Source of the DNA: Bidens hawaiensis
Taxonomy: Eukaryota; Streptophyta; Magnoliopsida; Asterales; Asteraceae
Length of the DNA: 64,000 nucleotides
Reading direction: 5' to 3'
NCBI GenBank assembly: GCA_021521415.1
Contig: JAIQDT010010017.1
Coordinates: 1 to 64,000 of the forward strand
Part shown: positions 32,890-45,543 of the stretch, piece by piece
How positions within the stretch are numbered: the stretch's first letter is position 1
Layout of the letters: every line of letters starts with the position of its first letter
Made by a program: the position numbers and the translations under genes
Notes under the pieces: generated by a model
Seen by the model: the letters and a program-made list of their open reading frames with translations, nothing else
Told to the model about the DNA's origin: nothing
Databases searched by the model: none

Positions 32890-35019
32890 GGATGTATAGA
32901 AATCGTCTAACAAACATATATAATTTTATATTATATTGTAATTTGTTATACGTTTTCTAGGACGACAACATGATATTTAGTTGTAAATAATACTGGTACG
33001 AAAGGAAATTATTGTCAGACATAAAGATAAACCAAAATAAGATACGAAGTACAATATTTAGAAACACAATTAAAAGTTAAAAAATTAAAATTCATAAACT
33101 AATAAGTGTGTAGCAAGCGTAAAGCAAGGCATGTGTCTACCATGACCCCTCATTCATATTCAACCAGGAAATCAAAGAGACGTTTGATAAGAAAAATTGA
33201 CTAAGGCTCAATGGACTATATATTTAACCAACATGAATTAAAAATTTGTTATAAACATCACACCTTATAGTTGATAAATAATCCATTTTCGTTACTCATG
33301 GTTTTTGTGAATATAAAATTTTTTTTATTGATTAACAAATAGTAGATAACATGTTGAGTACAAATAATCGAGGTGATCACTATATTGATTTTAATAAAAT
33401 GTTTAATATTATTAATGATTTGGAAAATCATATACCATGGGTAATCTAATTTTTAACACACAAAAAAGATAACAAAATGCAAATGTTATAAAAGTATGTT
33501 TTGAAAAGTAAGATAATTAAAACAATTAAGTATAACAAATTTAAAAAGCATTTACTTTTCCAAACACCGGGTATGTTAAAGACTTAGATTTTGACGTATT
33601 ACCTTAGAATATAAAATAACTAAATTATAAAGCAAACCATAAATTTAGACGATATATAAAAATCTAACGCAAATCAAACCAAATTGGAAACATGAAGAAA
33701 TTGTCTTAGAAAACAAAACACACTAAAACTAAAAGGCAAAAAAAAAAGGTCTTCAGGTGTTGCATTTATTTTGAGCCTCCAACGTCCATCACATATCAAC
33801 CTTTAAGGTGCCAAACATCGCTTCTTCATCAACATTCACCAGGTTTGTTATTGGCCTTTAGACGCAATAACTTCAATATACAGACCTTGAGAAAACAATC
33901 ATTCTTAAGCGTATCCAACTTATTAAACATGGTTGTATTTTTTTTTTGGCTCCATTGTGTTGTTTGTAATAAAATAATAAGAATGCAAACAAAGTATTTA
34001 ATTGATAATAATTAAAATATATGAACGATATCAATAATATGAATGAATGAAATAATTTGAGTAATACAAATGAAACTTACAAAGAAATACGAAATTGCAG
34101 AATTTGATAGATAAAAAGATGTGGTGTGAAATTTATTATGTAAAACTAAAAGTATATAGAGAGGAGTAATAACATAAATATTTTTTGTTAGTTAATTTAA
34201 AAATGAAAGTTATTCTCAATTTCATTCAAGGTAATCAGTTGGCACATAAATTTGAAATTTGAAAGTTAATCTAGTTAATATTGTTATTAACAGTCAAACG
34301 GTTTTTAATGTAAAAATGATTTCATAAAGACGCAACAAGAATAGAAGAGTTGAAACCTATAATTTATGTAATTATTATTGTTATTAATAGTCGAACATTT
34401 TTTTAAATTTAAAAGGTAGATTCGATTAACTTGAATCGATGATCCGGGTTATTAAAAAGAGATGCAGGTCGTCCAGAAAATATAATTATTCAGTTTTAAA
34501 TTATTTAATTATAAAGATATTATAATATAGCTTAGTATATATGGAAACTCTAACAATATAGCAAAAGAAACATGCCAAGTGTCTAAAAAAGATGTTAGTT
34601 TAATAGTATTAGGTAGATTCCTTCCTTTACTTTCTCTTACTAAATCGGAACAACTACTAATAAGTAATATTTTAGAATAATAAGAAAAAGGCAAACACAA
34701 AAGAACTAACTATAATTAGTAATGTTAATATAAACATGTTTATGCTTGATTATAAAGGATGTTGACATTTTGACTGTAGTGTATGCTACTTGTTATCTCC
34801 TGAAAGAACACAAAGCATATACATAATAAATATTATAATAATTATATAAATTATCAGGGTGTTGACAATGCTATTTTTATTTTTGGCTAGATCAGAAAGT
34901 GCTACAGAAGTGATACCATTATAAAGTGGCCTGTTTTGAGCCGAACCAAACAAATAATTTTTTAAAATTGCTCGTTTTAACCCGAACCAAACCGATATTT
35001 TTTTACACAAATGACCCAT
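32890..35019. other. Helitron A interior, no gene recognised
   Basis: AT-rich. The 63-aa and 108-aa minus-strand frames (34509-34700 and 34786-35112) carry no motif; the latter runs into the CACTA end and is judged spurious. I saw no helicase or Rep motifs. Confidence 0.45.
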
Positions 35020-35809
35020 CACTACTAGAAAAAATGGCTTTAATGACACGCAATGCGTGTTATTAAAGGACACAGATGACACACAAATGTCTGTCAATGA
35101 TAGCCCAGTCATAAAATGAATATGACATACATTTGCGTGTCATGTCTCATGACACGCATTTATGACACACTTTTATGACTCACATTTACGACATGCATAT
35201 ATGACATGCATTTATGCGTGTCATAGTTTTAGGTGTTCTCTGAAAATATATATATTGTTTTTTTTTTTTGTAAAATTACTAATTTTTGCATTAATGTAAT
35301 TAAATTCTCATAATATTATAGAACCGAATAATTTCTAGAAAATGCAATGAAAATATTATATAAAACCCAATTCAAATGCAAAAAGCACCTTTCAAATATA
35401 CAAAACATGTTTCAAGTAAACAAAAAAGTTTACTACAAATTTATACATGTATAAAAATAACAGTAATATTCAATAACTTCCCAAACTAACGTCTTTACTA
35501 TTACAACCCGAACTAACATCTTCATATTTGAAATCCATGCATATCATAATCCCGCGCACCAGAATCATTGTTTGATGCCATGAAACGCATTCCGCCGCTA
35601 CCTAAGACGCCATGTAATATACATAAAAAAGTTATGAGGCGTGAGCCGCTGCAGAGGTGACAAATATTATAAAATAGTTATCACACTCAACTCTCACTCA
35701 TGTCTCACGCTGACAATAATATGACTTGTAATACATATATACACATCGTAATTCATAAGTACCTCAAGCCATCGTATATCTCAATAGCATTTGTACAAAA
35801 GCCAACTCC

Positions 35810-36480
35810 AACTTGTTTATCCAATTTCTGTATCCTTTAATAACACAAGCAGAAAATATAATAAATTATAATTTTGACAAAAGAAGCAAGTTTTGTATGA
35901 CCAAATTACCTTACATGCAAGCTCTCCTTGAAACCCACCATTGACTGCAAATGTAATAATATGAGTTTGTGTAAATCCTTCCAACATGTTTCTGTGGACC
36001 CAAAATAAGCATATCAGCGCAACAAAATCTCCTAAAGATTTTACAATAAAAATAAAGTACCTCAATAGGTACTAACTGCTACGTGCCTAGAGAAATTAAG
36101 GATTTCTGTTAAGTTTTGTGATAATAATGACTGGTGCATGATCGAGTGGTCAGACATGAGATACACATCATTCTTTGAGGTGGCCCGTACCATATTCCTT
36201 AACTATACACAATACATGCGGTTTGAAAATACACATTTGAAATGATTGAACGAACATAATGCAACAAAACAAACCTAAAAATGAGGAACTGCACTTCTCT
36301 TGAGTTATGAAAAACTCGTAGTAGTTACCACCATTTGGCTTTTGTTTGCATATCTGCAAGCATAAAAAAATTGCAACGAAATTAAAAGTGGACAGTAATC
36401 ATTTTTATATATATACAAGCAACAAGGTTCTACCTTATCGACTGCATCACTCGATAAGAGGACATTTTCATAGTTTTGGT
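35810..36480 (-). other. Possible exon-like fragments within the CACTA element
   Basis: Minus-strand pieces such as KQKPNGGNYYEFFITQEKCS (36352-36293) and GFTQTHIITFAVNGGFQGEL (near 35990-35925), separated by AT-rich stretches, look like small exons. I recognise no family. They could be decayed transposase or captured host sequence. Confidence 0.25.
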
Positions 36481-37765
36481 ATTGTTTGAGCCCCGTTCAT
36501 CTATAATTTTCTCTTGTTATATTCAATCTTTTCCAGGAAATAAGGGTGTTCAGATCCGGTTATGACGGCTTTTGGGGTTAAACCGTGAGCCAAACCGTTG
36601 GTAACGGTTTTTGTAATCAAAAACCAAAATGAACCGTTTAAACTTCAAATAGAACCAAACCGCTACTAACGGTTTGGTTTCATGGTTTGAAATTTATCGA
36701 GACGTTATATACAAGCATACAGCTAAAAATGTTTCAATAAATAATGTATTCAATTTTATTTTCCTCAACCTATTAATTTTCAAATTTACAAGGACTGATC
36801 AAACATTTACTAATGCAAAAAAGATAAAGATGTTTGAAATCAGGTTTTAATTATCAAACCAAATAGAATTAATCTAATATGCTATTTCAGGCTTTTCAAT
36901 CAAATTAAGCACACGATAACAATATCGTTGATGTAAAATACAACTAATTATTAAAGCATAATATAAAACTCAAAAGAAAACTAACAGGTTGTAGTGAGAT
37001 TTAATTGAGTTAGTAACTTAAAAGTGTAAATATGAGTAGAAGAGCTTAGGCTATGGGCTCCAGGTACACTTGAGTGCTAACATAAAAAAGTATCTCCCAT
37101 TGAGGCATTAAAACAAACAGTTGGTGTGCAAACACCTACAACTTTCTTCAAGGGGGGAAAAATATCAGTCCTTGACTAATTTCTAAACCAATATCTTGAT
37201 CAAACAGATATCTACGCATAACAAAAAGAAAGACTTTTATCAATTCCTAAATTACCCCACGATGTCTCACGACTACAGCAGTTTTCTTTGGCGCAAATAT
37301 ACATCTGCAGAGCAATTGAACATCTTCCTAGAATCAAACTTCATCCTGAATCAGGTTAGCTTCCTTCCTAATCTAGTTTTCCATGTTTTGCCCTAATCTG
37401 ATGATATATATTCAAGTTATCGAATTAATATAATTTTATCTAATTGACATAGAATGCAGCATGAAGTTATTAAATCTTTCATGGTATATGTTTGTTGTTG
37501 GTGAATCTTTATTCGTATGTCAAAATAATAAAAAAACAATGTATTAGATGTGAACAGAAGAGATGGATAATAAAGTGTTTCAGAAGCTCATTTATGTATT
37601 AAATTGACATAGAATGCTATGCATTAAATTGGCATTTATATATTAAACCATGTGAACATAAGGGATGGATAATACCATTCTGTGTATTACATTGACATAG
37701 AATGCTTCCAAGGTCTATGAACAGAAGCTCAGTTGTTCCAAAAGTGAATGAAGTACGAATGTATT

Positions 37766-38290
37766 AGAAATAAAGAGCGAAACGAGCCAGGCTCGAGCTC
37801 TATGTAAGTTAAACGAGTCGAGCTCGAGCTCTATGTAAGTTAAACGAGTCAAGCTCGATGTCGGTTCGAATTTTGCATCCCTAGTAATATTGGCAGTAGC
37901 TTGGTATAAAATGTGCAGATGCAGCTTGTGGTTTAGAATGTGCAGCATCTTAAAATGTATTTTAGGTTCTAAAAGTTATGAAAAAAAAACTAAATGTTAT
38001 ATATATATATATATATATATATAGTGTTATATATAAAATTACAACTGCAAAATAAAATATATAAATAGTTATAAATATGAAAATTAAATAATAAACAGTA
38101 AACGAGCTGAGCCTGAGCCGAGCTCGAGCTTAAACAACTCCTCACGAGCCAAGCTCGGGCTTTAGAAATAAAGATCAAAACGAGCCATGCTCGAGCTCTA
38201 TGTAAGTTAAACGAGCCAAGCTCGGTGTCAATTCGGATTTTGCATCCCTGTTAATATTGACAGCAGCTTTGGTATAAAATGTGCAGAAGC
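37766..38290. repeat. Locally duplicated block with CTCGAG-rich repeats
   Basis: The block from AGAAATAAAGAGCGAAACGA (37766-37930) recurs from 38164 to 38290, including TTTTGCATCCCT and GGTATAAAATGTGCAGA. It contains CGAGCTCGAGCT words typical of hAT subterminal repeats. A (TA)n tract (37999-38023) lies between the copies. Confidence 0.7.
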
Positions 38291-39009
38291 AGTTCAACCA
38301 ACAGAACATATCCGACTCATTTAATAGTTTTAAATATTTACGACCCGTTTAACCGTATAAATCTTTAACCTTTAACTCTAAACTAAAAGAATACATCTTT
38401 GGTGCTTTTTTGGTTATCCATGTGTGGTGAGATGGCTTATTTTTGTTCAGATAACTCTTCAAAAAGCTTCCTGTGCAGGTTTTTATTTTCTTGGCTGACT
38501 ACCAATATATGAGAATATTTTTGTTGTGGGACTTGAAGTTAATGTGAAATACTTTATTGAGGAAAAATTATGAAGTTGCCAGACTTGAGTTATGCTCAAA
38601 AGTGAGATACTGTAATTTGATCAAAGTGTCATTTGATTGACCAAATTTTGTTAACGAGAAGAGCCAACGAATGTTATCTCATGTTTTTTCTATTTTAGTT
38701 TTATTTAAAGGGTATAATAGTAAAATTATAACTTTCTTTTCTTTTCCTCTAAACTCGGGAACACATAAAATATTTAAATTCCTTGGTTTTCCTTTCCATC
38801 CCGTTAAACTCGGGAACACAAAATAAAACCTTTCATATCATTTCTTTTCTCTCCTACTTTCTTTTCCTTCCCCTCCCCTTATTAAATTAGGGTTAAGGTT
38901 TGTTATAAATATTTTAAAATATAGGCGACACGCATAATCTTATTTTTTGTTTCGTTGACATTGAATTCATGACACACAAAAATACACGTCATAAATCTTT
39001 CATATTTTT

Positions 39010-39714
39010 TAGGGCTGTAAACGAACCGAACGAACACGAACAAGGCCTTATTCATGTTCGTTCGTTATGGAAAAAATGTGTTCACGAACGCTTACCAAAC
39101 AAGATTTTATGTTCGTGTTCGTTCATTAAGGAAATTAATGCGTTCACGAACACAAATAAAATCGGCAGAGCCTAGAGATTAAGACCAATGTATTCATCAA
39201 TGTAAATAATGAAAACCTGTAAACGAATCGAATGAAAACGAACAAGGTTATGTTCGTGTTCGTTCATTTAACTTTAAAAGAACACGAACACTGATCGAAC
39301 AAATATTGATGTTCATGTTCGTTTATTTAAAAATAGACATTTGTGTTCGTTTGTTTAAAATCTAAACGAACATAACTGAACAAAGATAAATGAACATGTA
39401 TGAACAAATATAAATAAACATAAGTATAAACGAACTTAAACGAGAACACATAAATGAACACAAATTAACAATACAGATGACTTATCCATATAATATTTAA
39501 TTATTTTCTATTAATACATAAACGTACATAAATAAACAGACATAAACAAACATAAACAAACGTTCATGAACATAAATGAACGAACGGAACATGTGTTCAT
39601 GTTTGTTCGTTTAATTTTATTTTTTGTTCATGTTCGTTCGTTTATTAAATAAACGAACTTCCCGCCAAACGGTTCACGAATGTTCACCGAACGTTCGGTT
39701 CGTTTACAGGCCTA
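39010..39714. mobile_element. hAT MITE with GTTCGTTCGTT repeats
   Basis: The ends are TAGGGCTGTAAACGAACCGA and, reverse-complemented, TAGGCCTGTAAACGAACCGA. It has a perfect 8-bp TSD, ATATTTTT (39002-39009 and 39715-39722). Both arms are full of GAACGAACA/TGTTCGTTC words. It has no coding sequence and lies inside the CACTA element. Confidence 0.85.
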
Positions 39715-39839
39715 ATATTTTTAAAAATATGACATTTTTATAATGACTCACACATTTGCATGTCATAGTGCGCGTGTCATTAAAAGCATTTTTTATAGTA
39801 GTGCGTTTTGAGCCATATTTGACATAATTAAAATGATTA

Positions 39840-39874
<35 letters not shown>

Positions 39875-40781
39875 TTCATATTTGACATGATTCATGTCAA
39901 TCAATTTTCATAACCTGCAAAACTGCATAACTAAAATACCCTAATGATTAGCTAAAAAAAGGTGAAGTAATTAAAGAAATTTAACCTCTGATTTTATGTA
40001 AATATGGTTTGTGATGAAACAAAATTCCTAAACACTTGGTAGAATGGCTCTTCATATTTTCTTCAAACAACAAAATCAGTAAATTTGTCAATATAGTTAA
40101 TTGAAGGAAAAAAATTGTTCAAGGTTACAAAGCAATTAGCATACACATGATGAAGTTTTTGTAACTTCTTCTATTTGTTCTTCGAATCTACGTCAACATC
40201 ACAAGAAGAAAATGTTCCTGATTTTATTCCATTCACCCTTCAATCTCTGTTTTTTAATAGACAGTATTATGAGAATAAAATCACAAAAAAATAAAATAAA
40301 ATATAAAATCAAATAATGAAGCCCTAAAAGCAAGATACCGACGATGACATAAACATCAACAGAGGGTGTGAGAGATTAAAGCAGAGATGAATAACCCATG
40401 AATAATAATAATAATAATAATAATAAGGAGAACATACCGAAACCGATTATGAGTAGTTGATGAAAAGAGATCGACTGTGAATTGGGTTACAATTAATTAT
40501 CACATAGATTGTATGAAATCTTAGATGATCATTTGATGTTTGTAGAAAGGGCGAATTTTGTGTTTGTAACAACAAGAGAATAGAACAAAAATGAAGGTGC
40601 TGAAAAAATGAAACCGACAAATTGATATCATGGTAATTGAATGCAATTTAATTTATTTTTGATTTATTTTATTATCAAGAAATTCTAAGATGACTTAGTA
40701 TTTTAGGAAATTATGGTAATGGACCAATAAGAATGGAAGGAAAATGAATTTTTTTAATATATACTAGGTTATAGGTTATTA

Positions 40782-40800
40782 ACCCGTGTACGACACGGGT
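40782..40800 (-). other. Helitron B 3' terminal hairpin
   Basis: ACCCGTGT-ACG-ACACGGGT is a perfect 8-bp stem with a three-base loop. It lies 14 bp inside the CTAG end, where the motif ATAACCTA is repeated. Confidence 0.75.
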
Positions 40801-40959
40801 GGAAATATAAAAATCGACAACTAAAGACATGATTTAAGATGACAAGTGTTTGCTATATATTTGTTGAGAGAATTATTTGATATAATTGCAATTCAGATTT
40901 GTATGTAAACAAAGTACTTAAACACAAATTTACAAAAAAAAGACATAGCACACACACTG

Positions 40960-40995
<36 letters not shown>

Positions 40996-41640
40996 TAATA
41001 TGTATTTTTGAGACAAAATGTTTTATAACTGCAAGTCATATTAAAACAGAAACATAATCTTAAAAGACATAAAACTTTTAAAAAATGACATTACATAATA
41101 GAACGTTTACAAAGCAAATTTAAAAGTTTTAAAATATAAACTTAATAAACTACCAAATTTTTATAAACAACATTTGTTGTTTGTTTTGTTTGTAACTTTA
41201 CCTTGCTTATTTAAAATAAGCATTTTAAGATCATCGCTATTATTTACTCTTGACAAAGCTACATAAAGTTCGTCACGTGTAAAAACCGTGTCTTCAGGTA
41301 ACTAATATATACAAACTTAAATTACGTTAAAGTTGGTCTAGGCTATGCCGTCTATATGTGGACCCAAATTTCCATTTTCTGCATCGTAACTTGCCCATTG
41401 GATCCTGAGCTTCCCGTACCTCCTTCTAATTAACATGAACACAACCAAGTAAAGTTAACACATAATGTACCAAATTCATAACCTGATTCCATATAATCCA
41501 AATCATACAAAAGGTCAAAAATCAATCTCTACATCTCATATGCATATATTTTTTTTAAATAAACATATCACACTAACTACACTAAAGATATTATACGTCC
41601 ACACTATTGACCCGTTATCATTTGGTTAATCATGCATACA
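40801..41640. other. Helitron B interior, no gene recognised
   Basis: AT-rich with a (CA)n tract at 40960-40986. No coding frame could be supported. Confidence 0.45.
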
Positions 41641-41645
41641 GTGAC

Positions 41646-43885
41646 TGTGACATTTGTCAATTTCGGGTTATTTTATATTTGTATTCTTAATGTAAACCTG
41701 ACCCGTTTTGTATCCCGAACCTTTTGATATTATCAAAATGATGAATTTTATGTTACATATTTGTTGGATCTAAAAAAAACACCCTTTTCGGTTCTTAAAA
41801 TGCCCCGAAAACGCTCAAAACGAACTCAATGGACTAAAACTACCAAAATGGAGACTTAAAGGACCCATTTATAGTTTGTGCTTTCTTGGGTCTATAACCA
41901 ACCCATTTTCATGCAACACCCTTTATGAAAGACCCATTCAACTTACCCTATATATACACACCCATCTTCTTCATTTGTGCTTGCTCATTTCCTCATTTCT
42001 CTCTCAAATTCTTGAATTCTAAGGTTGTTCTTCATAAGCTAATCTTTCATTTTAACTAACTTCTCAATACTTTAAGCTCGATGTTACAACATATATATAA
42101 TATACACTCCTTGTTTACCTTCAGTCTTTCATTTCTCCGGTCTCGGCCGGTTGAAATGTCGGGCTAGTAAGGCAAGGTTACATGGAGGACTTTGTAGTCC
42201 TTGTTTATATATTTAACAAATCTAACCATATAACTTGTTATATTTGCTTAACTTCTGCATATTTTAGTTTATTGTTCATATTTGTCAAGTTCCATGGTAT
42301 TGGGTATGTGGTGACTAGCCTCGGTTTCATCCCGAGTTGAGAACCGACCCAAAAACCGAACTTTTGTTTAAAAGCTTTATTGTTAACTTTTTGAATGTAA
42401 AACTTGAGTATTATTATTTATAAGTTATTTTACAAGTTCCATGGTAATTGGGTATGTGGTAACCATCATCGGTCTTATTTCGAGTCAAGGACCGAACCAA
42501 AAAAACCGAACTAAACCGAGTTCACTCGCTTAAGACACACAAGTGTGTTTTTAGCCACCAAAACTCATATTTTTCTTCAAGATTATATTTTAAATCAAGT
42601 TTAGTTAATTTCTAAACATACTTGGCATGTCGGTAACCAACTTGATCTTATAACAAGTTCGGACCGATAAAGTCGTATACTCGCTTAACGAACGTTAAGG
42701 TTCTTCACAATAGAACTACAATCGTGGTTAAGTTTATTTTGATTTTTATGGAGTTATCTCACAACATTTATTATTTTGGGAAGTTAACTTTGAGCTTGGT
42801 CAATTATCAAGTCTCGAACCGACAAACTCGAACACTCGTTTAAAACTCGTTTTGGTATTCTTATAACCAAGGTTTTTGCAATATTGCATTTTAACCCACA
42901 TTATTACTTAACATAGGTTGAGTAAAAAATAAAAAACTAATGAATAGAATACCGAGACCCGGTTTCGAGTAAACTTATTTTACAAAACTCGTTTCTTTTA
43001 TTTCTCAAATATTTACATTTTAAACCCTAAACTTTATTTATTTACTTTATTTGTCATGTATTTTATTTTAAACCTTTCCAAGACTACCTACTAACACAAG
43101 ACCCGTTTAATATAGGTCTTGCTCGTTAAACCGATCTCTTTGATTATTCACGACACTATCTTTCAAGTTACTTGTTAATGTGAGTACTTTCTCATTCCCC
43201 GTTTTCCATCTTTCATTTTGGGGGTGGCATTGCATACTTTTCAAATTCAAATGATTTATACTTGAGTCTTAAACCACAACACTTATTGTATATGTTTACT
43301 TAAATAAATGCTCGATTTGGTGTTATATGCTTTACATGATTATGTGCAAATTCTTGAATGCTAAGGCGGGTAGCCTCATCAAAGTATGATCATACGTTAA
43401 TTCCGAGTATGTATGGTATCCCCATATAGAAAGGTGTCGTCAATGTATTTTTATTGACGATTTCATTATTGTCGTCAATGTATTCTTATTGACGGTTTTA
43501 TTATCTAAATTGTTGCTATTATTTATTGTTTTCATATACTAGTTGTGGATTTCATACTATATACTTATTGTCCAAAACTATGAAAATTGCTCACCAACCT
43601 TTGTGTTGACAAACTCTATTTTATGCAATGTTACAGGTTTGATGTTAGCTTGATTGGATTACTTGAAGAAACTTATCATCTTGGCTTTAGGATATTAGAA
43701 AATGAAAGAACAAGTTATTTGTTTATCTATCTATTTGGCATTTTGTATGAACAATTGTTGTGTTATTTATGATGATATGGATTTAAATGAGTTGTTTAAA
43801 TATTGTAACTTTATAGTGTCGTTGTGCAATGAGCAATCATGTCGCGCCCCTCGACGTTTCCGCCTTCATTGGTCAAGGTGTGACA
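41646..43885 (+). mobile_element. Solo LTR, Tekay-like chromovirus type
   Basis: It begins TGTGACATTTGTC, ends GGTCAAGGTGTGACA and has a perfect 5-bp TSD, GTGAC (41641-41645 and 43886-43890). A TATA motif CTATATATAC lies at 41948-41957, followed by a pyrimidine-rich leader. Near the end CGCGCCCCTCGACGTTTCCG parallels the ends of the chromovirus LTRs at 51.5 and 58.9 kb. At 2,240 bp with no internal region, it is best explained as a solo LTR. Confidence 0.8.
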
Positions 43886-43890
43886 GTGAC

Positions 43891-45343
43891 TCCTTACGAC
43901 ATTATTAAACATATTGCTGAATCTCTATTTTATTAACAGAACACCCACAAAATCATATCAACAATTTCAGAAAATTCTATAAAAATTACATAAAATCCAT
44001 TATGATGTTATATGTAAGTTTTGACCAAAAATCATACAAAAGCAAAATGGTTATGGTGCCAAAACGACAACCGCAATGCAGCTGACCTGGTTGTTATAAA
44101 TCACTATTTTATCAGCAAACCATCCAGAAAACCATATCAAAAGATTTCAGTAAGTTCCAAAAAACATAAAATCCATTATGATGTTATGTAACTTATGAAC
44201 AAAAAAACATACAAAAAAATGGTTAAGGTCCCGAAATGGCACCTGCAATGGAGCTGACCTGGTTTGGACAACAACTGGAAATCGGTTATACAAACTTGGT
44301 TTAATTTCTGAAAAGGGTAAAAAGAAAAATGAATAAGTTAGAACCATGTAATAATATGATATACATATATACATAATACCTTCTTGAATAATTGAAACCG
44401 AATGATCTCAATTGATGTGACAATTAAAATATTTGACTACCAAGTAAAACGGTTGACAAAATAAACGGTGGTCAAACTTCTTTAAATGATTTTCACCTAT
44501 TAAACTATTTCCTTAAATTAAGACACCCATTAATGATCATAATTTAAATATTTATAACCTTTTGTTTTGGTAATTTAATATTTATTTATTTTTTAATTAT
44601 TATATTACCAATAAATCATATATAGGATGCTTAATATTTATGAAGACTACTCAAACGGACCAATAGAAAATAGGCATGTATCCAAAAACTCTATTTCTTT
44701 AATAAAGATATAGATTTCTTGATTTAAAAAAAAAGAGCTAGAAAATAAAGAAACCCTAACATGGTGCCCATGAATAATGTTATGTTTGTTAAAAACCATG
44801 TACCTGATTGAACTAAAAGGAATGAAAATCAGTAAAATAACAAATACAAGTAAGAAAATATGAAACTTATGCAGCAAAAATGTAAGCGACATAAATCATT
44901 GGCTAATTGATCGATGATCAGAAGATTGAATTTAGGGTTTGGAAAAGTAAAAGAATAGAGCTAATAAGAACCATTACCTGTTTGTTAATTGAATGAATTG
45001 GAAGAGACTAAGAATTGATGGTGGGCATCACGATTTAAGGAACAAGGTGTTGTGAATGGGAATTATAGGGAAGAAGAAGAAGAAGAAGAAGAAGATGAAT
45101 CAGCGTGAGAAAATGAGTGGGAGCGTAGAGAGAAGCTGCACTATAACTGTTATGTTATAATGTTGAGATTTAATTTCAGAGAATTTCTAGGGTTAGAATT
45201 TAGGGTAAAGAAAAACAGTTACAAAGGTATATTGAATTTAATTTTAAACTATTTAAATGGTAATAAGTTCTAAGATTTTAAGATATATATGGGAATTAGT
45301 GAATGAAACCAATAAGAATTGAGCAAAATGAATTTTTTTAATA
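43891..45343. other. Helitron B interior after the solo LTR
   Basis: It contains two imperfect copies of a segment with AATCCATTATGATGTTAT (about 43995 and 44167) and GCAATGxAGCTGACCTGGTT (44073 and 44249). No protein signature was found. Confidence 0.5.
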
Positions 45344-45389
45344 GATATATAGATATAGATATACATAGTAATATGTATATTCTAGACCA

Positions 45390-45543
45390 CATCAGCAAGC
45401 CTCTGCGTGCTTTCATTTATAAGTTGTGTGGCGTAAATACTAGTGAAGGCAAGCCTCTACGTGCTTTCGTTTATAAGTTGTGTGGCTTAAGTAATAGTGA
45501 TGGCAAGCCTCTATGTGCTTTCATTATAAGTTGTGTGGCGTAA
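45390..45543 (+). repeat. 54-bp minisatellite, locus 2, left part
   Basis: GGCAAGCCTC units start at 45395, 45449 and 45503, an exact 54-bp period. They match the array at 22.4 kb. The array is cut at 45543 by the solo LTR. Confidence 0.9.

Larger units (their letters stand above)
35020..39803. mobile_element. CACTA (En/Spm) element inside Helitron A
   Basis: It starts CACTACTAGAAAAAATGGCT, and the reverse complement of the right end is CACTACTATAAAAAATGCTT. Both are followed by TTTAATGACACGC and further TGACACGCAT-like subterminal repeats (35040-35220 and 39725-39780). The flanking triplets are CAT and CGT, close to a 3-bp TSD. At 4.8 kb with no transposase frame it looks non-autonomous. 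Confidence 0.75.
40764..45353 (-). mobile_element. Non-autonomous Helitron B
   Basis: On the minus strand it starts TCTATATATCTATTAAAAAA with an A flank. It ends with a perfect hairpin (40782-40800) followed by TTAATAACCTATAACCTAG and a T flank. Its 5' 80 bp and 3' end match those of Helitron A, so both belong to one family. It contains a solo LTR but no Rep/helicase ORF. Confidence 0.65.
32860..45359 (-). mobile_element. Non-autonomous Helitron A (interrupted)
   Basis: On the minus strand its 3' end is a hairpin (32871-32889) followed by TCAATAACCTAG at 32860, with a T flank. Its 5' end ATTAAAAAAATTCATTTTCC is at 40763, directly against the 3' CTAG of Helitron B. The missing first bases TCTATA are present at 45354-45359 on the other side of B, again with an A flank, so A appears to be split by B. 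TC...CTAG ends, a terminal hairpin and A/T target are Helitron features. No Rep/helicase ORF was seen. A CACTA element fills much of its interior. Confidence 0.6.

Noticed and set aside
41940..42180. TATA box and 5'-UTR-like sequence suggesting a host gene promoter
   Set aside because: It lies within a TSD-flanked solo LTR and no coding frame follows.
32860..45359. Autonomous Helitron
   Set aside because: No Rep (rolling-circle initiator) or helicase motif was seen in any frame over the region.
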